Counted from the stretch's first letter, positions 1 to 7,145 are shown. The stretch: 13,746 bases of DNA from Anaerolineales bacterium (GCA_024643945.1 JAHELX010000095.1:1-13746), one strand, 5' to 3'. Translations and numbers: made by a program. Notes: a model not told the origin generated them from the sequence alone.

Positions 1-664
1 AAAGAAACTCGTTCCAACTGAAGAACAGGCAGAAGATGGCCGTGACGGCGATGCCCGGCGCAGCCAACGGCAGCACCACCCGCCGGAACACCTGCAGACG
101 CGAGTAGCCATCCAGGCGCGCCGAATCCTCCAGCTCTACGGGGATGTCCTGGAAGAAGGAGTGCAGGAGCCAGATGGCAAACGGAAGGTTAAATACGGTG
201 TAACACACGACCAGCGTGCCCTGTTTGTCCAGTCCCAGGAACAGCGCTTCCCCGATGGCTGTGTTGCCGATGGCCTTGAAGATCACAAAGAAGGGGATGA
301 TCACAGCGATGGCTGGCATCATGCGGGTGGTGAGGATGAAGAACATCAAGTGCCCTGCACCCGGGTTGTAACGGGCAAAGCTGTAGGACGCCAGGCAGCC
401 AAGCACGATGACCAGGGTGGTCGAGGTCAACGACACGATCAGCGTGTTCTTGATGAACAGGGCAAAGTTAGCTTCCTCGAAGGCGTAGACGTAATTGCTG
501 AGAGTGGGCTCAAACACCCACTTCGGGGGGCGGGTGAGAATGTCCGGCGGCGCTTTAAAGGAGGTAGTGATCATCCAGTATATGGGAAACAGGAAAAAGA
601 TTAAAAGTGCAATGGCCAGTGTGTAGCGTACCAGATCAGCCATAGTAAACGTCTTGGCTTGCAT
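1..664 (-). CDS. ABC transporter permease, MalG-like (carbohydrate), 3' end cut by window
   Basis: Inner-membrane permease of a carbohydrate-type ABC importer, half of the translocation channel with the MalF-like protein encoded just upstream. The frame opens at ATG 664 (MQAKTF), preceded by AAGGGGGGA about 7 bases away, and stays open to the window edge, giving 221 residues of a family that usually has about 270-290. Hydrophobic segments are visible around residues 14-34, 70-95, 106-130 and 150-170. The cytoplasmic EAA loop that contacts the ATPase is clear at about 177-204, with the core EDSARLDG at 179-186 followed by FRRVVLPLAAPG. A further membrane segment begins at 205. The gap to the preceding permease gene is 18 bases, so the two are almost certainly co-transcribed. 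The substrate cannot be told from the permease. The family is secure; the C-terminal ~60 residues lie outside the window. Confidence 0.93.
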   Translation of the reverse strand, partial: MQAKTFTMADLVRYTLAIALLIFFLFPIYWMITTSFKAPPDILTRPPKWVFEPTLSNYVYAFEEANFALFIKNTLIVSLTSTTLVIVLGCLASYSFARYNPGAGHLMFFILTTRMMPAIAVIIPFFVIFKAIGNTAIGEALFLGLDKQGTLVVCYTVFNLPFAIWLLHSFFQDIPVELEDSARLDGYSRLQVFRRVVLPLAAPGIAVTAIFCLFFSWNEFL

Positions 665-682
665 CGTCGGTCCCCCCTTAAA

Positions 683-1621
683 CTACGCGCGTCGCGCGCG
701 CTCGGCCTGGGCGCGCATCATCGAGCGCAGCACTACGCCGGTGAATATGATCGTCACGTACAGGAACAGGAGCGATATCGCGCTCGCCTGATCCAGCCTG
801 AAGAACTTCATCCCAAGTCGGTACAGGTAATAGGTTAGCGTCTCGGTCGCCGTCCCCGGTCCGCCGTGCGTCAGCGACACGATGGCATCATAGAGGCGGA
901 TGGCATCAATACTGCGCAGCACGAAGACCAAGGTCAAAACGGGTGCCAGCATGGGAAAGGTGAGGCGCCGCAGCACCTGCCAGGTTGACGCGCCGTCCAG
1001 TTCGGCCGCCTCGAAGGGCTCCTTGGGCAGCGATTGCAAACCGGCGAGCACGATGAGGGCCACAAAGGGTGTCCACTGCCAGACGTCGAACACGATCACG
1101 CTCGGCATGGCCAGGTGGACGTTGCCCAGCCAGTTGCGCTCGGGGAGACCCAGCGCCGATACGATCGCGTTATAAACGCCGAAGTCGGGATGGTACATGT
1201 AGCGCCACACCAGGCCCACCGCTGCTGGCGCTGCGGCTAAGGGCAGTATTAGCAGGCTGCGCACAACACCCTTGCCCCAACGCAACCCGTTTAGCAGGAA
1301 GGCAATCGCAACACCCAACACCATCTCAATGCTGACAGCGAAAATGGCAAAGGTGAGCGTACGGCGCGCCGCCTGCCAGAAGAACTTGTCGTTCAGCGCA
1401 AAGCGGTAGTTGTCCAGGCCGACGAACGGCCCGATACCTACCGCACTGGTCAGGTCCACGTGGCGCAGGGACAGGTCGATGGCGTAGCTGAGCGGGAAGA
1501 GCGCGAAGAAGATGATGATGAGCATGGCCGGTGTGATGAGCAGGATCGAATACCAGGTATCCGACATCGCTCTCTTCGGCGCCCTGTCGGCAGCAGATGT
1601 CTTGGGGATTGTTACATCCAT
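683..1621 (-). CDS. ABC transporter permease, MalF-like (carbohydrate)
   Basis: Inner-membrane permease, partner of the MalG-like protein downstream, 312 residues, a normal length for the family. A cytoplasmic N-terminus of about 24 residues is followed by six hydrophobic segments near 25-50, 87-112, 120-140, 172-195, 225-240 and 278-300. The EAA loop is at 204-228 (EAAELDGAS, then FPMLAP), and the family-typical THGGPG...TLTYYLY segment is at 251-267. I chose ATG 1621 because AAGGAGG lies 6 bases upstream of it. A GTG six bases earlier (1627) is in frame but sits directly against that ribosome site. It lies 78 bases after the solute-binding protein gene. Together with that gene and malG it makes an importer lacking its own ATPase, which in many bacteria is a shared MsmX/MalK-type protein encoded elsewhere. 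Confidence 0.94.
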   Translation of the reverse strand: MDVTIPKTSAADRAPKRAMSDTWYSILLITPAMLIIIFFALFPLSYAIDLSLRHVDLTSAVGIGPFVGLDNYRFALNDKFFWQAARRTLTFAIFAVSIEMVLGVAIAFLLNGLRWGKGVVRSLLILPLAAAPAAVGLVWRYMYHPDFGVYNAIVSALGLPERNWLGNVHLAMPSVIVFDVWQWTPFVALIVLAGLQSLPKEPFEAAELDGASTWQVLRRLTFPMLAPVLTLVFVLRSIDAIRLYDAIVSLTHGGPGTATETLTYYLYRLGMKFFRLDQASAISLLFLYVTIIFTGVVLRSMMRAQAERARRA

Positions 1622-1699
1622 TCTCACCCTCCTTGTCCCGAGGGCATGGGGCTCTGCCGGCGAGCCCCATGCCCTTTTGGGGAACGTTATGTTACCATA

Positions 1700-4618
1700 C
1701 TACTGCATCCTCATCTGGACGCTCTTGTCGAAGGTGAAGGGACACGGTTTGGGGCTGTAGTCGGCACCCAGGTGATCGTTGGGAATCTCGCACGGCCCAT
1801 CGCAGTGGCGTTGGATGACTTCGGCCAGGTTGGCCATGGCGTCCTCAACCGAGTATTCACCGCTGGTGGCGGCCGAGAACCAGGCGGTCTCCTCGTCGTA
1901 GATCTTGCCGCCCTGCGGCACGTAGTAGTAGTTGGGGTAGAAGTTGCATTCTGCGGTGTGATCGAGAACCTCCATCAAAGGCGGGAAGTGACCGGCCGCC
2001 AGCCGCCGATCCTTCAGGAACTCCTGGTCGGTGAGGATGCTCATACGACAGGTGCTGCCACCGCCCTCGGCGAACTTGCGCTGCGCTTCAGGACCGGTGA
2101 TCCATTTGAGGAATTCCCAGGCCTGGTCGGGATGCTTGCCGTCGGCGGTCAGGCCCAGCGTCAAAGCTCCAACCCAGGTGTGAGCCCCGGGCGCAGTGGC
2201 CGCGCAGATCTCGGCACCAGGCACCTCGTCCTCGGTCTTGACCATATTGGGCCACTGGTCCAGGTAGAAGGCGGCGGTCTGGGCGATCAAGCCCTGGCGC
2301 ATCTGGCCCACGACCTCGTCGTAGGCGGAGGTCAGCGCACCCGGCGGCGCGTGGGGCAGCAGTTCATCTACGTAGAGGTGAACGGCATCCAGGAAGCCCG
2401 GTTCGGTCGTGCCGGGGGTGCCGTCGTCCTTGATCAGGTCCTGGTCCCACGTCCAGGCAATGGACATCATCTCATCCTGAACGTGGGGGAAGCGGCCCGC
2501 CATCAGGCCGATGCCGTAGAACTCGTCGTTGAGGGTTTCACCCTTGAGCGTCTCGCCCGGCTGGCGATGGAAGAACTCGGCGATGTCGGCCATTTGCTCG
2601 TAGTTCTGTGGAACATCCAGCGGGTAGCCGTACTTGGCCTCAAAGGCTGCCATCTCACCAGGGTCCTCGAACAGGTCGCAGCGATAGAAGTAGCCCATGG
2701 TGAAGGTGTAGTACGGGAGCCCCCAGGTCTGGCCCTTCCACCTGCATGAGGCCTCCACCAGAGCCGGGTGGATGTCCTCGAACTGGATCTCGGCGGGGTC
2801 GCTGGCGGCAATGTAGTCGTCGAGGGGGAGGAGGTAGCCGCTGTTGGCGAATTCGGCCTTCCAGCCCACGTCGTAGGTGATGATGTCGTAGGCACCGGTC
2901 TTGCCGACCATCTCGATGACTTGCTTCTCGTACAACTGGGAGAAGTCAATGTCCACCACCTCAACGTTGTGACCTGTCTCGGCTTCGAACTCCTTGGCGA
3001 CTTCCTCAGCCCAGTCGGTGTAGAAGCCGGCAATGGTGGCCCAGGTGATGGTCACCTTCTCCTCAGGCGGCGCGGGGGGTGGCGCAGCAGCGGCTTCCTT
3101 CCTCATCTGGACGCTCTTGTCGAAGGTGTACGGGCAGGAGGTGGGGTGGTAGTCGGCGCCCAGGTGATCGTTGGGAATCTCGCACGGCCCATCGCAGTGG
3201 CGCTGGATGGCTTCGGCCAGGTTGGCCATGGCGTCCTCAACCGAGTACTCACCGCTGGCAGCGGACGAGAACCAGGCGGTCTCCTCGTCGTAGATCTTGC
3301 CGCCCTGCGGCACGTAGTAGTAGTTGGGGTAGAAGTTGCATTCTGCGGTGTGATCGAGAACCTCCATCAGAGGCGGGAAGTGACCAGCCGCCAGCCGCCG
3401 ATCCTTCAGGAACTCCTGGTCGGTGAGGATGCTCATACGACAGGTGCTGCCACCGCCCTCGGCGAACTTGCGCTGCGCTTCAGGACCGGTGATCCATTTG
3501 AGGAATTCCCAGGCCTGGTCGGGATGCTTGCCGTCGGCGGTCAGGCCCAGCGTCAAAGCTCCAACCCAGGTGTGAGCCCCGGGCGCAGTGGCCGCGCAGA
3601 TCTCGGCACCAGGCACCTCGTCCTCGGTCTTGACCATATTGGGCCACTGGTCCAGGTAGAAGGCGGCGGTCTGGGCGATCAAGCCCTGGCGCATCTGGCC
3701 CACGACCTCGTCGTAGGCGGAGGTCAGCGCACCCGGCGGCGCGTGGGGCAGCAGTTCATCTACGTAGAGGTGAACGGCATCCAGGAAGCCCGGTTCGGTC
3801 GTGCCGGGGGTGCCGTCGTCCTTGATCAGGTCCTGGTCCCACGTCCAGGCAATGGACATCATCTCATCCTGAACGTGGGGGAAGCGGCCCGCCATCAGGC
3901 CGATGCCGTAGAACTCGTCGTTGAGGGTTTCACCCTTGAGCGTCTCGCCCGGCTGGCGATGGAAGAACTCGGCGATGTCGGCCATTTGCTCGTAGTTCTG
4001 TGGAACATCCAGCGGGTAGCCGTACTTGGCCTCAAAGGCTGCCATCTCACCAGGGTCCTCGAACAGGTCGCAGCGATAGAAGTAGCCCATGGTGAAGGTG
4101 TAGTACGGGAGCCCCCAGGTCTGGCCCTTCCACCTGCATGAGGCCTCCACCAGAGCCGGGTGGATGTCCTCGAACTGGATCTCGGCGGGGTCGCTGGCGG
4201 CAATGTAGTCGTCGAGGGGGAGGAGGTAGCCGCTGTTGGCGAATTCGGCCTTCCAGCCCACGTCGTAGGTGATGATGTCGTAGGCACCGGTCTTGCCGAC
4301 CATCTCGATGACTTGCTTCTCGTACAACTGGGAGAAGTCAATGTCAACCACCTCAACATTGTAGCCTGTTTTGGCTTCGAACTCCTTGGCGACTTCCTCA
4401 GCCCAGTCGGTGTAGAAGCCGGCGATGGTGGCCCAGGTGATGGTTACTTCTGACGGCTCGGCCACTGCTTCTTCCTTAGCAGGTTCCTCTTTAGCCGGCG
4501 CCTCGGTGGCTGGCTTCTCGGCGGGTGGCTGCGGGGTCGGCTGCGCCCCGGCACATTGAGCAGCCAGCATAGCAATGGTGACCAGTAAGGCAAGCAAAAG
4601 TAACAGATTCTTTTTCAT
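1700..4618 (-). CDS. Double-domain extracellular solute-binding protein (SBP family 1), tandem in-frame duplication
   Basis: Exported sugar-type solute-binding protein of 972 residues, about twice the usual ~430-460. A Lys-start signal with hydrophobic core (residues 1-21) leads to Cys22 in the context LAAQC, a lipobox-like site with an atypical Gln before the Cys. A Pro/Ala/Glu-rich tether covers 23-57. Domain 1 (58-506) and domain 2 (522-972) are near copies joined by a 15-residue Ala/Pro linker (507-521). I count about nine substitutions between domains, all near their ends: for example EAKTGYN against EAETGHN, and PTSCPYTF against PKPCPFTF. Each domain holds eight cysteines, many for this family. 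ATG 4618 has AAGGAGG 6 bases upstream; an in-frame ATG at 4639 with its own AGGAGG would add MLSRRSQ. Two permease genes follow. The ligand is unknown. A misassembled pair of genes is the main alternative to a true fusion. Confidence 0.92.
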   Translation of the reverse strand: MKKNLLLLLALLVTIAMLAAQCAGAQPTPQPPAEKPATEAPAKEEPAKEEAVAEPSEVTITWATIAGFYTDWAEEVAKEFEAKTGYNVEVVDIDFSQLYEKQVIEMVGKTGAYDIITYDVGWKAEFANSGYLLPLDDYIAASDPAEIQFEDIHPALVEASCRWKGQTWGLPYYTFTMGYFYRCDLFEDPGEMAAFEAKYGYPLDVPQNYEQMADIAEFFHRQPGETLKGETLNDEFYGIGLMAGRFPHVQDEMMSIAWTWDQDLIKDDGTPGTTEPGFLDAVHLYVDELLPHAPPGALTSAYDEVVGQMRQGLIAQTAAFYLDQWPNMVKTEDEVPGAEICAATAPGAHTWVGALTLGLTADGKHPDQAWEFLKWITGPEAQRKFAEGGGSTCRMSILTDQEFLKDRRLAAGHFPPLMEVLDHTAECNFYPNYYYVPQGGKIYDEETAWFSSAASGEYSVEDAMANLAEAIQRHCDGPCEIPNDHLGADYHPTSCPYTFDKSVQMRKEAAAAPPPAPPEEKVTITWATIAGFYTDWAEEVAKEFEAETGHNVEVVDIDFSQLYEKQVIEMVGKTGAYDIITYDVGWKAEFANSGYLLPLDDYIAASDPAEIQFEDIHPALVEASCRWKGQTWGLPYYTFTMGYFYRCDLFEDPGEMAAFEAKYGYPLDVPQNYEQMADIAEFFHRQPGETLKGETLNDEFYGIGLMAGRFPHVQDEMMSIAWTWDQDLIKDDGTPGTTEPGFLDAVHLYVDELLPHAPPGALTSAYDEVVGQMRQGLIAQTAAFYLDQWPNMVKTEDEVPGAEICAATAPGAHTWVGALTLGLTADGKHPDQAWEFLKWITGPEAQRKFAEGGGSTCRMSILTDQEFLKDRRLAAGHFPPLMEVLDHTAECNFYPNYYYVPQGGKIYDEETAWFSAATSGEYSVEDAMANLAEVIQRHCDGPCEIPNDHLGADYSPKPCPFTFDKSVQMRMQ
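1711..3055 (-). repeat. Direct repeat copy 2 (codes the C-terminal SBP domain)
   Basis: This is one of two direct copies with a period of exactly 1392 bases (464 codons), so the reading frame is kept. Read by eye, bases 1995-2953 are identical to 3387-4345 with no mismatch. Both flanks differ at many sites, for instance 1724-1755 and 1831-1994 on one side and 2954-3052 on the other. The sharp change from identical core to diverged edges is what gene conversion between older copies, or a recombination or assembly junction, would leave. Confidence 0.93.
3103..4447 (-). repeat. Direct repeat copy 1 (codes the N-terminal SBP domain)
   Basis: This is the second copy of the 1392-base-period direct repeat. 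It is separated from the other copy by about 47 bases (3056-3102) that encode an Ala/Pro-rich linker. The conserved part runs from the VTITW start of the mature domain to the DKSVQMR end, so the unit is exactly one mature SBP domain without its signal peptide. Confidence 0.93.
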
Positions 4619-4649
4619 TTGGCTCCTCCTTGAGAGCATAGCTCCTCCT
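4619..4649 (-). promoter_or_regulatory. Tandem ribosome-binding sites with two in-frame starts for the SBP gene
   Basis: Two AGGAGG motifs lie 19 bases apart on the minus strand. The one at 4644-4649 is 4 bases before ATG 4639; the one at 4625-4630 is 6 bases before ATG 4618. Both ATGs are in the same frame, so two N-termini differing by MLSRRSQ are possible. The inner start has the better spacing and gives a standard signal peptide. The outer one would add SRRSQMK, which resembles a Tat motif but has Gln where Phe is usual. The surrounding bases (CTCTTGAGGAGGAGC and CTCTCAAGGAGGAGC) look like a small local duplication. Confidence 0.6.
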
Positions 4650-4770
4650 CAAGAGAACAGACGACGGTAACTTGCTAGTTGGTATTACGATGCGGGTCAT
4701 CTTCGAGGCTCAGCCAAAACCGCATCTCTATTGATCACCCCCTTTCCAGACGACAATCGAGTCGCGGGCT

Positions 4771-5724
4771 TCATGCTACCCGATAGACAGGCTCACCTGT
4801 ATGCAACGCCTGCACCACGTTTTGAGCAGCCAGCACACCCACCCGCTCGATTGCCTCTTTGGTGTGAGCACCGATGTGTGGTGTTATCACCACATTCCTC
4901 AATTCCAAGAGTGGACTATCCACCGGAGGTTCAGAAGTGAAAGCATCAAGCGCAGCTCCAGCCAACTTACCTTCCACGAGCGCTGTGTAAAGCGCTTCCT
5001 CATCTACCAATCCCCCGCGCGCAGTGTTGATCAGGAAAGCGGAGAGCTTCATCTGTTCAAGCTCTCTTTTCCCTATCATGTTGCGGGTTTCTTCAGTCAA
5101 GGCAGCATGTAATGACACAAAATCAGCCGAAGCGATTACCTCTTCCAACGAGGTCATGCGGACCCCTATCGCCTCTGCTTGTTTTTCATCTACGTAGGGA
5201 TCATACGCCAACACCTGCATGTCGAAGCCTGATGCCCGCTTAGCCACACCGCGCCCAATTCTGCCCAGACCAATCAAGCCTAGCGTCTTTTTCCATAGCT
5301 CGCTTCCCTCATAGCGACCCCACTTGCCGCCCCGCACATCTCGGTCTACCTGAGGTATCTGGCGGGCGATGGAGACCATCAGCCCAATGGTCAGGTCGGC
5401 GACGGCTTGATCGTTGGCTCCTGGGCAGTTCGCGATAATCACCCCCAATCTGGTCGCAGCTTCCAGGTCGATATGGTCGACGCCGACGCCGTGGGCACTG
5501 ACCACCCTCAACCGAGGCGCATTCTCCAGCACATGGGCGGTCATAGGGACCACGCCCACGATCGCCGCTTCAACCCCGTCGAGCAATTCTATCAGCCTAT
5601 CCTCGGTCATTTTCTGGCTCATATCCGCTCGAACCGTTTCACAGCCAGCCTCAGCCAGAACCTGCCATGGCTTAGAAGAGGTGCTGCCAAAAGAGCGAGT
5701 GGCAATTAAAACTGTTGCGCTCAT
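4771..5724 (-). CDS. D-isomer-specific 2-hydroxyacid dehydrogenase (SerA-like, NAD-dependent)
   Basis: Cytoplasmic NAD-dependent dehydrogenase interconverting a D-2-hydroxyacid and its 2-oxoacid. It has 317 residues, the usual size for the short form without a C-terminal ACT regulatory domain. The split substrate domain covers roughly 1-100 and 290-317. The NAD-binding Rossmann domain carries GLGRIG at 152-157, and Asp175 (in AYDPY) sits where NAD-preferring members bind the ribose. The catalytic triad is complete: Arg236 (NTARGGLVDE), Glu265 (SEPPVD) and His283 (TPHIGAHT). Sequence style is closest to phosphoglycerate/glycerate dehydrogenase-like members, but lack of the ACT part and the catabolic context argue against serine synthesis. 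It starts 32 bases after the ADC-family gene, likely the same transcript. No strong ribosome site precedes ATG 5724. The exact substrate is not readable. Confidence 0.93.
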   Translation of the reverse strand: MSATVLIATRSFGSTSSKPWQVLAEAGCETVRADMSQKMTEDRLIELLDGVEAAIVGVVPMTAHVLENAPRLRVVSAHGVGVDHIDLEAATRLGVIIANCPGANDQAVADLTIGLMVSIARQIPQVDRDVRGGKWGRYEGSELWKKTLGLIGLGRIGRGVAKRASGFDMQVLAYDPYVDEKQAEAIGVRMTSLEEVIASADFVSLHAALTEETRNMIGKRELEQMKLSAFLINTARGGLVDEEALYTALVEGKLAGAALDAFTSEPPVDSPLLELRNVVITPHIGAHTKEAIERVGVLAAQNVVQALHTGEPVYRVA

Positions 5725-5741
5725 CAGTCTTATGTATCTAC

Positions 5742-5754
5742 CTGAACTGTTCAG
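5742..5754. promoter_or_regulatory. Perfect palindrome between the ADC-family and dehydrogenase genes
   Basis: CTGAAC-T-GTTCAG is a perfect 6+1+6 inverted repeat placed 17 bases upstream of the dehydrogenase start and just after the stop of the previous gene. A one-base centre cannot form an RNA loop, so if it matters it would be as a protein-binding DNA site. One short palindrome can arise by chance. Confidence 0.25.
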
Positions 5755-5756
5755 AT

Positions 5757-6482
5757 TTATTCGTAGTCGTGCACGATCTTACCCAGAGGCAGATATAGAT
5801 CACCCTGGCCGAAAAAGCCACCGATAATGCGTTTTGGTTCAAGGATATAGGTCGGGTCTATCTCAGACCGCTCATAGACCACCGAAGCGCGTCCGCCGAA
5901 GAACTTGCCTGCTTGTGCCGTGAACTCACCGGGTGTGAGGATCAACTGGCGCAGAGGCTCCCCACCCTCCTCGGCACTCGGGATGTATTTCAGCGAGAAG
6001 ACACCGCCTGTGCTCCACGGCACTTCGTCCATAGTCGCCTCGTACTCGGGTACGACCAGCGCTTTGAGAATCTGATGCCCCAGGCGATTCACCTGGCCGC
6101 GCACCGCCTCGTACTCGTGGTACAATCCGATGTCGGCCATTTTCTTCTGGTAGCCCCAGATCTCCCGGCCGGCGGTCAGCGGTAGATGTGAGTTCACATA
6201 TAGGAAGGGCTCATAGTCACCCTCGATATCCCCATGCTTTACCTGCACGTAGATAGCCGCTTCCTTGAAGCCGCCCTGGGTGGTACCCAGTTCAAACTCC
6301 GAGACCCAGGTAATCACGATATTGGTGCGTGGCTCCATCGGCTCTGGGACCACACGTCGCACGTTCTCTATGTCTGTCTCGTAGACCACTAACTGGACAC
6401 GCATATCTCTCCACACCAGGGGAGGCTTGCCATACAAATAGGACACTACCGGGTTGGTGTAACCCCATTCTTCGACCTTCAT
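5757..6482 (-). CDS. Acetoacetate decarboxylase family protein
   Basis: Cytoplasmic enzyme of the acetoacetate decarboxylase (ADC) superfamily, which uses a Schiff-base lysine. From ATG 6482 (MKVEEWGY) it has 241 residues, matching the ~244 of the clostridial enzyme. The start follows AAAGGAG by 10 bases; an upstream TTG (6572) would add 30 residues unlike the family. GREIWGYQKKM at 105-115 aligns with the clostridial GRELSAYPKKL, so Lys113 and Lys114 match the catalytic pair Lys115/Lys116. Arg25 and Glu74 align with Arg29 and Glu76. The C-terminus (DLYLPLGKIVHDY) also matches. Gln112 replaces the proline of the PKK motif. Family members without decarboxylase activity, such as the Streptomyces MppR and Sbi_00515 proteins, do aldol/dehydration chemistry, so true acetoacetate decarboxylation is not assured. 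The dehydrogenase gene downstream suggests joint action on oxo/hydroxy acids. Confidence 0.9.
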   Translation of the reverse strand: MKVEEWGYTNPVVSYLYGKPPLVWRDMRVQLVVYETDIENVRRVVPEPMEPRTNIVITWVSEFELGTTQGGFKEAAIYVQVKHGDIEGDYEPFLYVNSHLPLTAGREIWGYQKKMADIGLYHEYEAVRGQVNRLGHQILKALVVPEYEATMDEVPWSTGGVFSLKYIPSAEEGGEPLRQLILTPGEFTAQAGKFFGGRASVVYERSEIDPTYILEPKRIIGGFFGQGDLYLPLGKIVHDYE

Positions 6483-6957
6483 TGGTGTTCTGCTCCTTTC
6501 TTTGATCGCGACTTCGGCCTCAAGTGGCCGACCTGAGCTATTTTTAACGGGATGTCCGAGTATGATCGTCAACGAGAGACAGAATGCTATGGGGTGTAGT
6601 TAGTAGAGCAGCAGAACTATGGTCTTTAAATACCTACATTCATTACGCTGGATAACAGATATGGTCGACGGGACCGGTGGTGGTGATAGAGATGTTGAGT
6701 CCGCTCGAAAACAAGCGACGGTAATCGTGCAATTGACTGGGAATAGAGGAATATCTCTGCAGGAAGAAGAGAGAAACGACAGGATGAAATATGAGGAATA
6801 CGAGGTATATCAGCAATATAGCTGGCATCATCGTGTCATCCTCATCCTCAATAGACACAACTGATTAGCTTCTCTATGCCGGATGGGGAAAGCAGCATTT
6901 GGAGAGAAGTAGCTCAAGCAGGACCACTGTAGCCCGCTATCGACAACGAGACGCCCA

Positions 6958-7046
6958 CTAGTACCTCATTAAAAAAGTTTTGATAAGTAAAAACCGCGCC
7001 ATGGAAGCCAACCCTACTTATCAAAATTAATTTGATGAGGTACTAG
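6958..7046. repeat. Hairpin element A (MITE-like), 89 bp
   Basis: The ends are CTAGTACCTCATTAAA and, inverted, CTAGTACCTCATCAAA. Pairing continues inward, since TTTTGATAAGTA occurs on both arms (TTTTGATAAGTA near 6979-6990 and TACTTATCAAAA near 7016-7027). The result is a ~30 bp imperfect stem around a ~25-base loop that holds GCCATGG. It shares the CTAGTRCC/GGTACTAG ends, the length and the non-coding location with elements B and C. There is no T-run, so it is not a classic intrinsic terminator. Confidence 0.75.
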
Positions 7047-7089
7047 CCAGAAACCTTGAAGCGCATACCATAAACAAAACAGTAACGCT

Positions 7090-7110
7090 ATCATGTTGTC
7101 ATTACATCAT
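7090..7110. promoter_or_regulatory. Inverted repeat at the predicted start site (operator candidate)
   Basis: ATCATGT-TGTCATT-ACATCAT is an inverted repeat with six of seven positions matching per arm. It lies just downstream of the -10 box at 7117-7122 and so over the expected +1. A repressor bound there would block initiation. The regulator family cannot be assigned, and no regulator gene lies in the window. Confidence 0.4.
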
Positions 7111-7116
7111 AACCCA

Positions 7117-7145
7117 AGTATACCACACTAGGTGTATGTTGTCAA
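7117..7145 (-). promoter_or_regulatory. Sigma-70-type promoter, TTGACA-17-TATACT
   Basis: On the minus strand the -35 box TTGACA (7145-7140) is followed by exactly 17 bases and the -10 box TATACT (7122-7117), a near-perfect housekeeping promoter. It lies after the MoaD-like gene that ends at 7220 and points at the ADC-family gene at 6482. The spacer contains a short dyad ACAC-CTA-GTGT. Transcription should begin near 7110 and could continue through the ADC, dehydrogenase and importer genes. Confidence 0.75.

Larger units (their letters stand above)
6483..7110 (-). other. Long untranslated leader or intergenic region, no supported gene
   Basis: About 630 bases between the predicted transcription start near 7110 and the ADC-family start. 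Open frames here (6619-6864 plus, 6643-6858 minus) lack ribosome sites and recognisable protein features. The region is more AT-rich than the genes and contains one hairpin element (6958-7046). I recognise no riboswitch, tRNA or terminator. If the promoter at 7117-7145 serves the downstream operon, all of this is 5' leader. Confidence 0.5.

Noticed and set aside
1460..4141. Long plus-strand open frames (1460-2749, 2768-4141) opposite the SBP gene
   Set aside because: They are shadows: they exist in duplicate because the SBP repeat does, have no recognisable domains or ribosome sites, and the minus-strand protein is a clear family member.
1700..4618. Reading the two SBP domains as two separate genes
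   Set aside because: No stop codon, ribosome site or signal peptide lies between them in the given sequence; the frame is open from 4618 to 1700. An assembly error remains possible and is listed as a finding.
6483..6572. N-terminal extension of the ADC-family protein from TTG 6572
   Set aside because: A TTG start without a ribosome site; ATG 6482 has AAAGGAG and gives the usual family length.
6619..6864. Open frames in the gap (plus 6619-6864; minus 6643-6858 with a hydrophobic stretch)
   Set aside because: No ribosome site, the minus one starts with GTG, low-complexity composition and no family resemblance. The hydrophobic stretch alone is not enough.
6958..7046. Element A as an intrinsic terminator of the MoaD/AOR operon
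   Set aside because: No T-run follows the stem on either strand, it lies downstream of a strong same-strand promoter, and its ends match elements B and C.
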